Below are positions 16,726 to 26,500 of a stretch of DNA of 64,000 bases, one piece after another. Each line of letters opens with the position of its first letter. The first letter of the stretch is position 1. Source of the DNA: Syntrophaceticus sp050949745 (GTDB lineage Bacteria > Bacillota > DSM-12270 > Thermacetogeniales > Thermacetogeniaceae); contig JBMNGF010000018.1 of assembly GCA_050949745.1 (NCBI GenBank), positions 1-64,000 on the forward strand, in the 5' to 3' direction. The notes beneath the pieces were generated by a model, which ran no database searches, was not told where the DNA came from, and saw only the letters and a list, made by a program, of their open reading frames with translations. The position numbers and the translations under genes are program-made.

Positions 16726-18107
16726 AGTCATGTGTGATATCTTCTGTAAAAGGGCCTGATAATTTAACAGGTCATCGTTCCTCTGGTAAATTAGATAGTA
16801 ATCAAACCATTAATTACCGGAGGGAGAAACGATGACCCAATATAAGATTACCGTAAATAAGAACATTTTGCATCATCTACTTTCAAGTAATGATGAAGGG
16901 ATGAAAGAACTCTTGAAACAAATCCTAGACCAGATTCTAGAACAACAGCGTACAGAACAGATCAATGCAGAGAGATATGAACGTACTGAAGAACGTCGTG
17001 GCCGCCGTAATGGCTACAAAACACGCAACTTAATTACCAGGGTGGGTACTATTACATTAAGAATTCCCCAGATTCGGGACGGGGTCTTCTCCACAGACCT
17101 TTTCAAACGCTACCAGCGCAGCGAACAAGCTCTTGTACTGGCTTTGATGGAGATGGTCATCAATGGCGTTTCCACCCGTAAGGTAGCTGCAATTACTGAA
17201 GAACTCTGTGGTACTTCATTCTCTGCATCGACTGTTTCTGCCCTCTGCAAGAGGTTGGACCCTATCGTCAATGGCTGGAATGAGCGGCCACTTTCAGGAT
17301 CACTATTCCCTTTCATAATCGTGGATGCAATAGTCATCAAGATCCGTGAAAACAACAGGGTGTGCCCTCACAGCGCTCTTATTGCCATAGGTGTTAACGA
17401 GGATGGTTACCGGGAAATCCTCGGTATGAAAATCGGAAACAGTGAAACAGAAGAAAGCTGGTCTGAGTTCTTTACCTGGTTAAAGGGTCGTGGCCTAAGA
17501 GGCGTTGATTTTGTGGCTTCCGACAACCATGGTGGTCTTGTTAATGCGGTAGCCAGATGTTTTCAAGGAGCCACATGGCAGCGGTGCCAGACCCATTTTA
17601 CACGCAACATTCTAGACAACTGTCCCAAACGCATGAAGAACAATCTTCATGGTCACTTACGGTCTATTTTTGAGGCCCCTAACTTGGAGAGTGCCAGATC
17701 ATTATTACACACAACGATTGATACATTTGCAGCACAGGCTCCTAAAGCGGTTGATATCCTGGAACAGGGCTTTGATGACGCCACAGCAGTACTCATACTA
17801 CCTGAACGCTACCGCAAGCGTCTACGCACTACTAACAGCATTGAGCGCTTGAACGAAGAGATTCGCCGCAGAGAGCGGGTTATTCGAATCTTTCCTAACC
17901 ATGCTTCTGCTGCACGGTTAATCGGTGCGCTGCTTATGGAACAGGATGAAACCTGGAGCACTGGCCGCAAGTACTTTGATATGGATGAATACTGGCAGTG
18001 GAAAAGACAGCAAAAACATGTAAATAAAGTGACACATCTAAATACTGCTAGACAATTCTAATATTTTTTACCAGAGGGCGATTTTACAGAACATTTCGTA
18101 CTTGATC
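16726..18107 (+). mobile_element. IS256-family insertion sequence, complete
   Basis: A 1382-bp element bounded by the 8-bp duplication. Its ends align position for position over about 26 bases as imperfect inverted repeats, with TTCTGTAAAA identical on both sides (16742-16751 and the complement of 18081-18092). It contains one intact transposase. Confidence 0.9.
16832..18061 (+). CDS. IS256-family (mutator) transposase
   Basis: A 409-residue transposase, full length for the family. Features are the N-terminal ERRGRRNGYKTRNL block, FIIVDAIVIKIRE with the first catalytic Asp, GVDFVASDNHGGL with the second Asp, WQRCQTHFTRNI (the conserved CQ.H), and TTNSIERLNEEIRRRERVIRIFPN with the catalytic Glu. 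ATG 16832 has GGAGGGAG upstream. No disruption was seen. Confidence 0.95.
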   Translation: MTQYKITVNKNILHHLLSSNDEGMKELLKQILDQILEQQRTEQINAERYERTEERRGRRNGYKTRNLITRVGTITLRIPQIRDGVFSTDLFKRYQRSEQALVLALMEMVINGVSTRKVAAITEELCGTSFSASTVSALCKRLDPIVNGWNERPLSGSLFPFIIVDAIVIKIRENNRVCPHSALIAIGVNEDGYREILGMKIGNSETEESWSEFFTWLKGRGLRGVDFVASDNHGGLVNAVARCFQGATWQRCQTHFTRNILDNCPKRMKNNLHGHLRSIFEAPNLESARSLLHTTIDTFAAQAPKAVDILEQGFDDATAVLILPERYRKRLRTTNSIERLNEEIRRRERVIRIFPNHASAARLIGALLMEQDETWSTGRKYFDMDEYWQWKRQQKHVNKVTHLNTARQF

Positions 18108-18115
18108 TTAACGAA
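18108..18115. repeat. Right 8-bp target duplication (TTAACGAA)
   Basis: Matches 16718-16725 exactly and sits directly after the inverted repeat. Confidence 0.85.
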
Positions 18116-18442
18116 TGGCCTCGTGCATATAAACATAGTGGTTAAAAATATTATTTATGGAAGGTTTCTGGAAGCCAATGTCGAATTAAGCAACAAAGGG
18201 TTTTGCTCTATAGTCAGATTATAAGTGAGTGCATTGTTAAGGTATTTTCATTTGCTTTTGTTGGACGTTGTAAGGCATGCCGTCTATAAAACAACATTTA
18301 ATATAATAACACATCACACTACACCCCATCAACAACATATTACCTGCAGGAATAATAAACAAAAATGGCGAAAATAACACATAATATATAATACTCACCA
18401 ATCATTTAATCAGTACAACTTGCAAGGGGATGATATAGTAAC
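18116..18442 (+). promoter_or_regulatory. Upstream region of the defence locus
   Basis: About 330 AT-rich noncoding bases before the DUF4007 gene. A TATAAT near 18388, within TAATATATAATACT, is the best -10 candidate, with no clear -35. AAGGGGATGAT at about 8 bases serves ATG 18443. Nothing else was recognised. Confidence 0.35.
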
Positions 18443-19363
18443 ATGCAATCGGAGCTTTTAAATCATGAAAACCATATAGCCCAGGGTAGGTTAGGAAGGC
18501 ATGAGACATTCACTCCCAGATATGGGTGGTTGAAAAAAGGATACGATGCTGTAACGGAAGATGGAAATATATTTAGGGCGTCTGATGCGATAGAGAGATT
18601 GGGCGTTGGGAAGAACATGGTAAGGTCTATCCGTTACTGGTGCCAGACTTTCAAGCTTATTGAAGAGGATAGCAACAGGGAGATGGTGCCAACAGAGTTG
18701 GGGAATAAACTCCTTCATGATGACGGTTGGGATCCTTTTCTAGAGGATGTTGCTTCTTTATGGCTGCTGCATTGGCAGTTCTTTGTGCCACCTCTTGATG
18801 CAGTAAGCTGGTCATTTGCTTTTAACAAGTGCAACCTTTGGAGTTTTGATATTAAGCAGCTTGGCAAAGTAATATACAATGCTGCTCAAAAATATCCGAG
18901 CTTTTTAACGAGATCTGAAAAAACCTTTTATAGAGATGCTTCTTGTATTATTCGAATGTATTATGAATCAACTTCAAAAAAAGAATCTGAAATTGAATGC
19001 CCTTTCACACAGCTAGGGCTCATACAAAAAGCAGAAGAAGTCAGTCTAGTTTGCTACGATACAGGGACAAAGCGAAACCTTCCTGCACTAATTTTTGCGG
19101 CTTCATGTTTTTCCTACATGATTTTCTATGCTTCTTCAGGACAAAAAACCATATCTCTTTACCGTTTAACCCATGATATCAATTCTCCGGGTGTGGTTTT
19201 TAAATTACCGGAAAGTGCTGTGGGTGATTATTTATATAGAGCAGCAAGTGAATTGAATGGTTTTTCTTTGGCCGAAGTTATGGGAAGTCAGCAGCTGCAT
19301 TTTGAACGAGAGCCTCTAGAGTTATATTGGGCTGCACTTGATAAATACTATACGGAGCGATAA
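18443..19363 (+). CDS. DUF4007-family protein, first copy
   Basis: A 306-residue protein opening with the DUF4007 signature: GRHETFTPRYGWLKKGYDAV, then DAIERLGVGKNMVRSIRYWC near residues 45-70, then TELGNKLL and the Trp-rich LWLLHWQFF block. The motif order suggests winged-helix DNA binding at the N-terminus. To my knowledge DUF4007 genes commonly neighbour PAPS-reductase/DndC-like genes of DNA-sulfur loci, and one lies two genes downstream here. It is the first gene of the long plus-strand locus, and the ATPase gene begins 4 bases after it ends. A second DUF4007-like protein is encoded at 35060. The biochemical role is unknown. Confidence 0.8.
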   Translation: MQSELLNHENHIAQGRLGRHETFTPRYGWLKKGYDAVTEDGNIFRASDAIERLGVGKNMVRSIRYWCQTFKLIEEDSNREMVPTELGNKLLHDDGWDPFLEDVASLWLLHWQFFVPPLDAVSWSFAFNKCNLWSFDIKQLGKVIYNAAQKYPSFLTRSEKTFYRDASCIIRMYYESTSKKESEIECPFTQLGLIQKAEEVSLVCYDTGTKRNLPALIFAASCFSYMIFYASSGQKTISLYRLTHDINSPGVVFKLPESAVGDYLYRAASELNGFSLAEVMGSQQLHFEREPLELYWAALDKYYTER

Positions 19364-19367
19364 TAGC

Positions 19368-22300
19368 ATGAATCTATCTGATTTTATTTATCCTGATATG
19401 AATATTGCCCGTTCAATAAATCTGGAGCGGGATCGTGGGAAAGTTGATGTAATAACAGATTATCAAATTACCGCCAAAACACGTGAAGCACTTGGCCGTT
19501 TTGTTGATTCTCTGCAAGGGGAGAGGGTTTCGGCGTGGTCTTTAACTGGACCTTATGGCATGGGCAAGTCTGCTTTTGTTAATTATTTGATGGCGATAAC
19601 TGGTCCACTAGAAGATCAGGTTTCGCAGTTAGCTATGCAAAAACTTAAAAAAGTTGATCCAGATTTGCACGATATGCTGTCCGACAGTATGAGTAGGGTT
19701 GTTGGAGATGAAGGTTTTTTCCGTGTTTTTGTTACTGCTGCTTATGAACCTATAAACTGTACCTTAGCACGTGCACTACAAAATGCACTTACTAATATAG
19801 CTTTACCAGGCATTGCCGGAGTGATTAAGCAGTTGAAGGCACTCCGTGCAAAGAGTGTTATTGAGTCCAGTGAGATTTATGCTATTTTTCAGGATATATT
19901 TGAGTTAATGAATAGGCCGATAGTCATAGTAATAGATGAAATTGGCAAAAATTTGGAATATATGTCACACCACTATGATAAAGGTGACATTTATATTATT
20001 CAGCAGCTAGCTGAGCTGGATTATGTTTATCTGTGGGTATGTCTCCATCAGGCTTTTGATGAATATGTGATCGGTCTGTCTACTGTTCAAAGTCGAGAAT
20101 GGAGCAAAATCCAAGGTCGTTTTGAGGATATTTCCTTTATGGAAGCCACTTCACAGATGCTTTATTTGATAAAAAAAGCACTGAAACGGAATTTAAATAA
20201 GGAACAGAGTGCCCATGTCGAAAAATGGGCGGTGGATGCAAAGTGTTTTATTGACGAAACTTACATGACAAACAAGCAGCAGCTTGATGTAAATAGCATA
20301 GCTTCTATGTATCCGCTTCATCCCCTCACTGCCATGGCTTTAATAGAGTTGTGCCGGAAATTTGCCCAAAATGATAGAACTCTTCTCTCCTTTATCTGCA
20401 GCGGTCATATGAATGCATTGCCTGCCTACCTTGATAGAACAGAGGTGAGTTCTACGGGTAGAATACCTGCTGTAGGTTTGGATTACCTTTATGATTATTT
20501 TTTCCAGATCAGTACTGCTGCATATATCAACCGTGCCGAATCACAGCAGTGGGTTGAGATACATGACAAGGTAAGCAATGCCAGCTACAACCTATCGGAA
20601 CAAGATAAGGTCATTTTGAAGAATATCGGAATCTTAAACCTGTTATCAGGAACCTTGGGTGTTAAGGCTAGTCCGGAGACTATTTATTATATTATGGAAT
20701 ACTCTCATAATATGGGCAGAGAAGCGGTTAAATCATTAATGGACCAATTAGTTGCTAGGGGAGCTATCCTTTACAGGGAGTACGCTGGGGAGTATCGGTT
20801 ATGGGAAGGGTCTGACTTTGATATCTATGGGGCGCTTCGGGAAAAAAAAGCGAAACTGGCTATCGGATCAATTGATGCGCTTTTGCAGGAGTATTTGCCT
20901 TTTACCTCGATTATTGCTTCACGCCATTCCTATAAAACAGGTACTGTTAGACGTTTTGAAAGACGTTGGTTGAATGCGGAATTTATTACGAAAGATATGG
21001 CGCCTAAAAAAGGATATGATGGGCTTTTTCTATATTCTTTTGGAACTGTTGCGGTGCCAAGTCATATTCCGGAGCAATGTTGTGATGGCCGACCCTTATT
21101 TGTTGCGTATGTGCCATCTTTGCCTACTATACATGAATTAGCCTTAGAGGTAGCTGCGGCCAGATCCGTTCTTGAGGAAAGTCCTGAACTTGCACATGAC
21201 AGTGTGGCAAGGAAAGAGGTAAAATTCCGTATTAAGGTAGCCGAGCAGCAGTTTCGAAAGTGCCTTAGTCAGATGTATTTTCCTGGTGCAGAAGAAGTAC
21301 TCTGGTATAAAAAAGGGGAACTGATTGAGATTCATAATGCCAGGGAACTATCTGCGGCTCTTTCAGATCTTTGTGATTGTTATTATAATAAGTGTCCGCT
21401 GATAAGGAATGAAATGATTAGTTATGAAAAGCTGTCCAATGTAGCTGTGAGGGCACGGCGCGAATTGGTAGAGGCTATGGCAACTAGGGCAGGTGAAGAG
21501 CAGTTGGGATTTGAAGGGTTTGGGCCTGAGGTGGCGGTATACAGGTCACTGCTCCTGACGGAAGGGCTGCATCTGCGAGACGAGGAGACAGGTTGTTGGC
21601 GCTTATCCTTGGATGGGAAAGATCCTCGTTTGAATGTTCTTTGGAAAGAGATCAGCGAATGCATAGCCAATGCCGGCGATGAGGGAATAACTGTTGCTGA
21701 TATTCTCGGAGTATTGCGTGAACCGCCGTTTGGTATGAGGAAGGGGCCAGCTCCTATATACATCTGTTTATATCTACTTGTTAAATCAGAAGAAGTTGCG
21801 GTATTCCAGGAGGGGGCTTACCAGCCCTACTTGAATGCTGCAGATTTGGCGTTAATGCTGAAGCGGCCGGAGCTGTTTACGCTAAAGCGATTTACTTCCA
21901 CTAATGTAGAACGCGAAGTTTTCGACATTTACCGGAGCATCTTAAGTACAGCTCAGCTAGAGGGTGATCCGGGGCTGCGCAATGCAACAATGTTGGGTGT
22001 TGTTGGTCCACTAATCAAGTTTGTAAATGGGCTACCTACATATGCCAGACAGACTAGGGATATTTCCCCAGAAGCTCAACTTGTTCGATCCGCTGTTTTA
22101 AACTCTGTTGATCCTATAGACCTGTTATTTGATGAACTGCCAGAGGCGGTTGCAATAGATCTAAAAATGAAAGAGAAAGAATACTATGTGTTGGGGGACC
22201 TTTTACAAAAAAGACTATGTTCTGCACTGTTAGAGTTAAGTAAGGCATATCCTTCTCTGAACACTAAGGTACAGAAAACGATACTAAATGTTTTTGGACA

Positions 22301-22775
22301 CGAAAACCTACAGGAACTGTATGATACACAACGACAACGCATTATACCTCTGGTTGATATTTGTGATGATATTGAGCTCAAATCTGTTCTGCAGGCGTTT
22401 GCAAGAGAATATACAGATTCAGCTGAGTGGGTCAGTGGAATTGCCGGAATTGTTGTTAAAAAACCGATGGATTCTTGGAGTGATAAGGATTTTACCTTGT
22501 TTGCCACTAAACTACGGGATTATGCTGACCGCATCCAGCAGCTTGAAACCCTTGCTTCTGTGAATGGTCAACTTATTGCAGAGAATACCAGGTTACTAAG
22601 TGTGATGACTCCAGATGGTGTAGTAAAAAGAGAGATTCTCAAAACGGCAAATACCGGTGATAATGAAATACAGGGCATTCTCAAACCAATTATGGAATTG
22701 CCAGAGGAAAAATACAGGGCGGTTGTTGCTGCTCTGGTGGAGAAAATATTTAAGGGTGATTCTATTGAACAATGA
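19368..22775 (+). CDS. Large P-loop ATPase paired with DUF4007 protein
   Basis: A 1135-residue ATPase. Walker A is GPYGMGKSAF near residues 61-70 and Walker B is IVIVIDEIGKN near 184, so the AAA/STAND-like NTPase core occupies roughly residues 40-380. The remaining 750 residues are mainly helical with no recognised domain. ATG 19368 is used rather than the earlier in-frame ATG because GGAG lies 10 bases upstream and the earlier start overlaps the DUF4007 gene. The end overlaps the next gene by 11 bases (TTG 22765). By position it should work with the DUF4007 protein and the CysH-like enzyme. The architecture recalls the large ATPases of BREX (BrxC/PglY) and Dnd-type loci without a clear match. 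Confidence 0.65.
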   Translation: MNLSDFIYPDMNIARSINLERDRGKVDVITDYQITAKTREALGRFVDSLQGERVSAWSLTGPYGMGKSAFVNYLMAITGPLEDQVSQLAMQKLKKVDPDLHDMLSDSMSRVVGDEGFFRVFVTAAYEPINCTLARALQNALTNIALPGIAGVIKQLKALRAKSVIESSEIYAIFQDIFELMNRPIVIVIDEIGKNLEYMSHHYDKGDIYIIQQLAELDYVYLWVCLHQAFDEYVIGLSTVQSREWSKIQGRFEDISFMEATSQMLYLIKKALKRNLNKEQSAHVEKWAVDAKCFIDETYMTNKQQLDVNSIASMYPLHPLTAMALIELCRKFAQNDRTLLSFICSGHMNALPAYLDRTEVSSTGRIPAVGLDYLYDYFFQISTAAYINRAESQQWVEIHDKVSNASYNLSEQDKVILKNIGILNLLSGTLGVKASPETIYYIMEYSHNMGREAVKSLMDQLVARGAILYREYAGEYRLWEGSDFDIYGALREKKAKLAIGSIDALLQEYLPFTSIIASRHSYKTGTVRRFERRWLNAEFITKDMAPKKGYDGLFLYSFGTVAVPSHIPEQCCDGRPLFVAYVPSLPTIHELALEVAAARSVLEESPELAHDSVARKEVKFRIKVAEQQFRKCLSQMYFPGAEEVLWYKKGELIEIHNARELSAALSDLCDCYYNKCPLIRNEMISYEKLSNVAVRARRELVEAMATRAGEEQLGFEGFGPEVAVYRSLLLTEGLHLRDEETGCWRLSLDGKDPRLNVLWKEISECIANAGDEGITVADILGVLREPPFGMRKGPAPIYICLYLLVKSEEVAVFQEGAYQPYLNAADLALMLKRPELFTLKRFTSTNVEREVFDIYRSILSTAQLEGDPGLRNATMLGVVGPLIKFVNGLPTYARQTRDISPEAQLVRSAVLNSVDPIDLLFDELPEAVAIDLKMKEKEYYVLGDLLQKRLCSALLELSKAYPSLNTKVQKTILNVFGHENLQELYDTQRQRIIPLVDICDDIELKSVLQAFAREYTDSAEWVSGIAGIVVKKPMDSWSDKDFTLFATKLRDYADRIQQLETLASVNGQLIAENTRLLSVMTPDGVVKREILKTANTGDNEIQGILKPIMELPEEKYRAVVAALVEKIFKGDSIEQ

Positions 22776-23580
22776 CACTGACTGTTACAAAGGTAAGAAA
22801 GAACATCATATACTAGCTCTCTCAGGTGGGAAAGATAGTGCAGCATTAGCTGTTTATATGCGTAATAAGTATCCAGATCTAGACCTGGAGTATGTTTTTA
22901 CAGACAGCGGTTGCGAATTGCCGGAGACCTATGAGTATTTGGATAGAATTAGGGCTGTGTTGAATATCGATATAACAGTTATTAGGTCAGAACGAGATTT
23001 TGATTATTGGCTGAAGTACTACAATGGTGTTTTACCTTCACCGCAAAATAGGTGGTGTACTCGCCAGCTTAAGCTTCGACCATACGAAGCTTATATTGGA
23101 GATGATTTAACGTACAGTTATGTTGCTATTAGGGCTGATGAAGATCGAGGAGGATATCAAAGTACTAAAGAAAATATTAGGCCTGTGCATCCGTTTGCTG
23201 AAGATGGAATCATACTCGAAGATGTAATTAACATATTAGAAGAATGTGGCTTAGGTTTGCCGGGCTATTATAAATGGCGTTCTAGGTCAGGATGTTATTT
23301 CTGCTTTTTCCAATCTGAAGATGAATGGAGGGGGTTAAAGAAGTATCATCCTATAGAGTTTGAAAAAGCGTGTCAGTATGAAGAGAATCATTTAGATGGA
23401 CGGGTTTATACGTGGAGAGGTAAGAGAAGGGGTAAACCGATGTTTTTAAGAGATATCGATGATTGTATGCCTACCGAAAAACGAAAAGTATCTAAAGAAA
23501 GCACAAAAAACAACAAATTATCCTACCTGCTAAACGATCTTGATGTAGTTAGCTTAGATAGCAGTGGCATACTCAAATGA
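22765..23580 (+). CDS. PP-loop sulfur-transfer enzyme, PAPS reductase/DndC-like
   Basis: A 271-residue enzyme of the PAPS-reductase/adenine-nucleotide alpha-hydrolase family. The PP-loop SGGKDS is at residues 20-25, the substrate loop FTDSGCELPETYEYL follows, then RWCTRQLKLRPYE and a C-terminal SRSGCYFCFFQ. The Cys of RWCT and the CxxC of GCYFCF match the Fe-S ligand positions of DndC, the enzyme that activates the DNA backbone for phosphorothioate insertion. It is shorter than typical DndC. An assimilatory CysH role is unlikely because no other sulfate genes are near and it is embedded in a defence operon. The start is TTG 22765 with AAGGG 8 bases upstream. Its stop overlaps the ribosome site of the next gene. 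Confidence 0.75.
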   Translation: MNNDTDCYKGKKEHHILALSGGKDSAALAVYMRNKYPDLDLEYVFTDSGCELPETYEYLDRIRAVLNIDITVIRSERDFDYWLKYYNGVLPSPQNRWCTRQLKLRPYEAYIGDDLTYSYVAIRADEDRGGYQSTKENIRPVHPFAEDGIILEDVINILEECGLGLPGYYKWRSRSGCYFCFFQSEDEWRGLKKYHPIEFEKACQYEENHLDGRVYTWRGKRRGKPMFLRDIDDCMPTEKRKVSKESTKNNKLSYLLNDLDVVSLDSSGILK

Positions 23581-23590
23581 GGTGGATAAT

Positions 23591-26500
23591 GTGGAGCGGA
23601 AAGTTAAGCTGAACAATCAAAAAGCAAGTGAGTTTTTAGAAAAGATAAGGGTTTCAAGGCAAGGGGAAAAGATTAATCCAAATAAATACATCCTTCTTTT
23701 ATCAATTATTACGTTGCTCAATAAAGATGACGGCCATGAAAACCGTTTTGCTTTTACCGAATTGGAACCAATTTTTCTAACCTATTATAATACTTTCTTC
23801 TCTGATACACCGGCTTATTGCAAGATGCTGGAATACCCTTTTTACCATATGAAAAATGATGGTTTCTGGTTTTTGCAAATTAAGCAAGGGCAGGAAAAGA
23901 AATATCGAATGTATGAAAAAAAAAGATTGACCAAGAAAAGGCTTTTGGAAACCGTGGAATATGCATATTTAGATAGAGATATATACGAAATTTTATGCCA
24001 CCAAGAAAATCGGAAGATCCTTGAGGACGAAATAGCTAAGTTGCTAAGTAGAGATGATTTAAAGAATGTACAGTATTTAATTGCTGCAACAGAGCATGAA
24101 GCTAATGGTTTTTTTGTTAAAGAAGGGTCCAGTTTATTTGAGCATGAACAATTAGCAATTGAGATAATTACAAATAGTATTAGTAGACAGCAAATTGGGC
24201 AGATAACTAGCAATATATTGATATATGATGACCAATCCAATAATTATTATGAATATGACCTAATTCTGGTTGCCCATTCAGGAATATATGTGATTGAGCT
24301 TAAACACTGGTCAGGGCATATTCGTATTAAACCTTACAATTGGATAATCAACGATACTCATCCTAGAACTGATCCTCACAAAAACAACGGTTTTAAATGT
24401 AAAATATTGAAGGGAATCTACCAGCATAATTTTAATACTTATCCGAATATATGGGTTGAATCTGTAGTAGTGTTAACAAATCCTGAGAGCATTGTGGATG
24501 GTGCCGATTCCCCGGGTATAGCTGCTGAGCAACAGTTGAACAACCCTACCTTTGCATCTATTTCAGATCTAATCACATATCTGAAGAATAAAGAATCTTT
24601 ATCTGAATGTCAATTCCTTGACAACCAGCAAATTAGTGCCATCATCAATTACTTAAACAGACTTAATACTCCTAGAAAACAGGTAAAGTATGCGGTTCCT
24701 GGCTATGAAACAGTTGAGTACCTTTCGCAAAAACCGGAGTGCATAGAACTGATTGCCCGTCCTATAGACGGACGCGCAAAAGGGCTAAATCGTTTCCGGG
24801 TTTTTCGAACACCGTTTCAGGCAACAGCAGAAGAGAAAAAGCGCTTTATGAAAAGGGCATACAGCACTCTGAATACAGTATCTCAAATCGAGTATCATCC
24901 TCATATCCAAAAAGTATGGGTAATCAAGAACGATTACGGCGACATCATAGAAGGTTCTGACTGGTCAGAAACCGGAACGCTGAGCGATCTTATTTGTCAG
25001 CAAGATGGGCCATTTCCTATTGAAAATGTTCTTAGAATATGCCATGGGATTTTACTCGGCCTGAACACAGCACATCAGTTGGGTGTAATCCACCGTGCTG
25101 TAAAACCGGAAAATGTTCTTATGTTTAACGGTATTCCTAAATTAATAAACTTTGATCTGGCTTATCAACTTGAAGAAAACCGTCTTACTGTTATTCCTGA
25201 TGCTTCACAGCTCAAAGATGATGGTTACATTGCACCGGAGGTCCTTTTTGGCGAGGACATAGATGAAAGTACTGATTTGTTCAGTTTAGGTGTTATTGCA
25301 TATGAAATGCTTACAGGGAGCAAGCCATTTAAAAGTGTTAGAAACTTTAAGGCACAAGGCGGCTTATTAAATGCCGAGGTGCGGGAAAAGCTTTTGAGGT
25401 TAGGGCTTCCTGAAGGGTGTACAGAGATCATAATAGATATGCTCGTTGCTGATAGAACAAAGCGTTTTAAAGATGTCGAACGGGCTATTGCAGTATTTAG
25501 CAGGGAAGCTGAAGAAGACAAGCAAGGTGCGGAACCGGTAGCTGTTAATTCTAAACTACAGCCGGGAGATAAATACGATGTTTATGAGATTCTTGAGCAA
25601 ATTGGTGAAGGACGAGAAGCGCAAATTTACAAGGCGAGGACTCTTCGGGGGCTACCTGTAGTCTTAAAGTTATTTAATAAAGAAGTACCCCAGGAACGGA
25701 TTTTCAACGAAGCTGAGATTACCAGCGCCATCAAGTCCAGTTATGTTGTGAACTGTGACAATAAAATTGGGCATTGGAAAAATGATCGTTTCTTTTTAGT
25801 GTTGGATTATATAGCAGGTGAAACTATTCGCCAGAAAATAGTAGGCAATGAAGTGCCAGATATAGAAACATTTCGTACTGTTGCCTTTTGTATGATGGAA
25901 GCGGTAAAGGCTTTTCATCTCTATAAGGATCAAGAAGTCAGTTCCAAGGTGTTGCTGCATAGTGATATTAAACCGGATAATATCATTATTACCCCGGAAC
26001 CGGGCAGCAAAGCTGTTTTGATCGATTGTGGTATAGCAGGTGAACCCCGAGTTGATGTCTTTCAGGGAACAAATGGCTATGTACCCCCCGATAGTCTCCG
26101 GGGAACAGATATGGAGTTTTCAGAGAGCGGGGACATCTTTGCACTGGGAGTCACCTTATGGGAGTGGCTTTTTGGTGAGAAACCTTATGAAAACCCCACT
26201 GTTGGGGATGCCCCGTCTATTCCGGGAAATCCTAGCGAGGATGTTAAAGCTTACATGCCATGGCTGTTAAAAGCGGTATCTACAGAGGCGGAGCAGCGAT
26301 TTTCGGGTATTCAGGAGATGCAGGATGCCTTTGCGGAGCATAGCAGGCCAGAGGATGCTGTGAAAGAAGATGCAATTGAGAAACCTGAAACAGAGATGAC
26401 CAGACAGGTTATTGATGTTGAGAATTTACAAAGGGAAGGCAATCCCTTCGTGGATTATATCAATTCACTCTCTGAAGCATCAGCGTGTAATGAAAATGCT

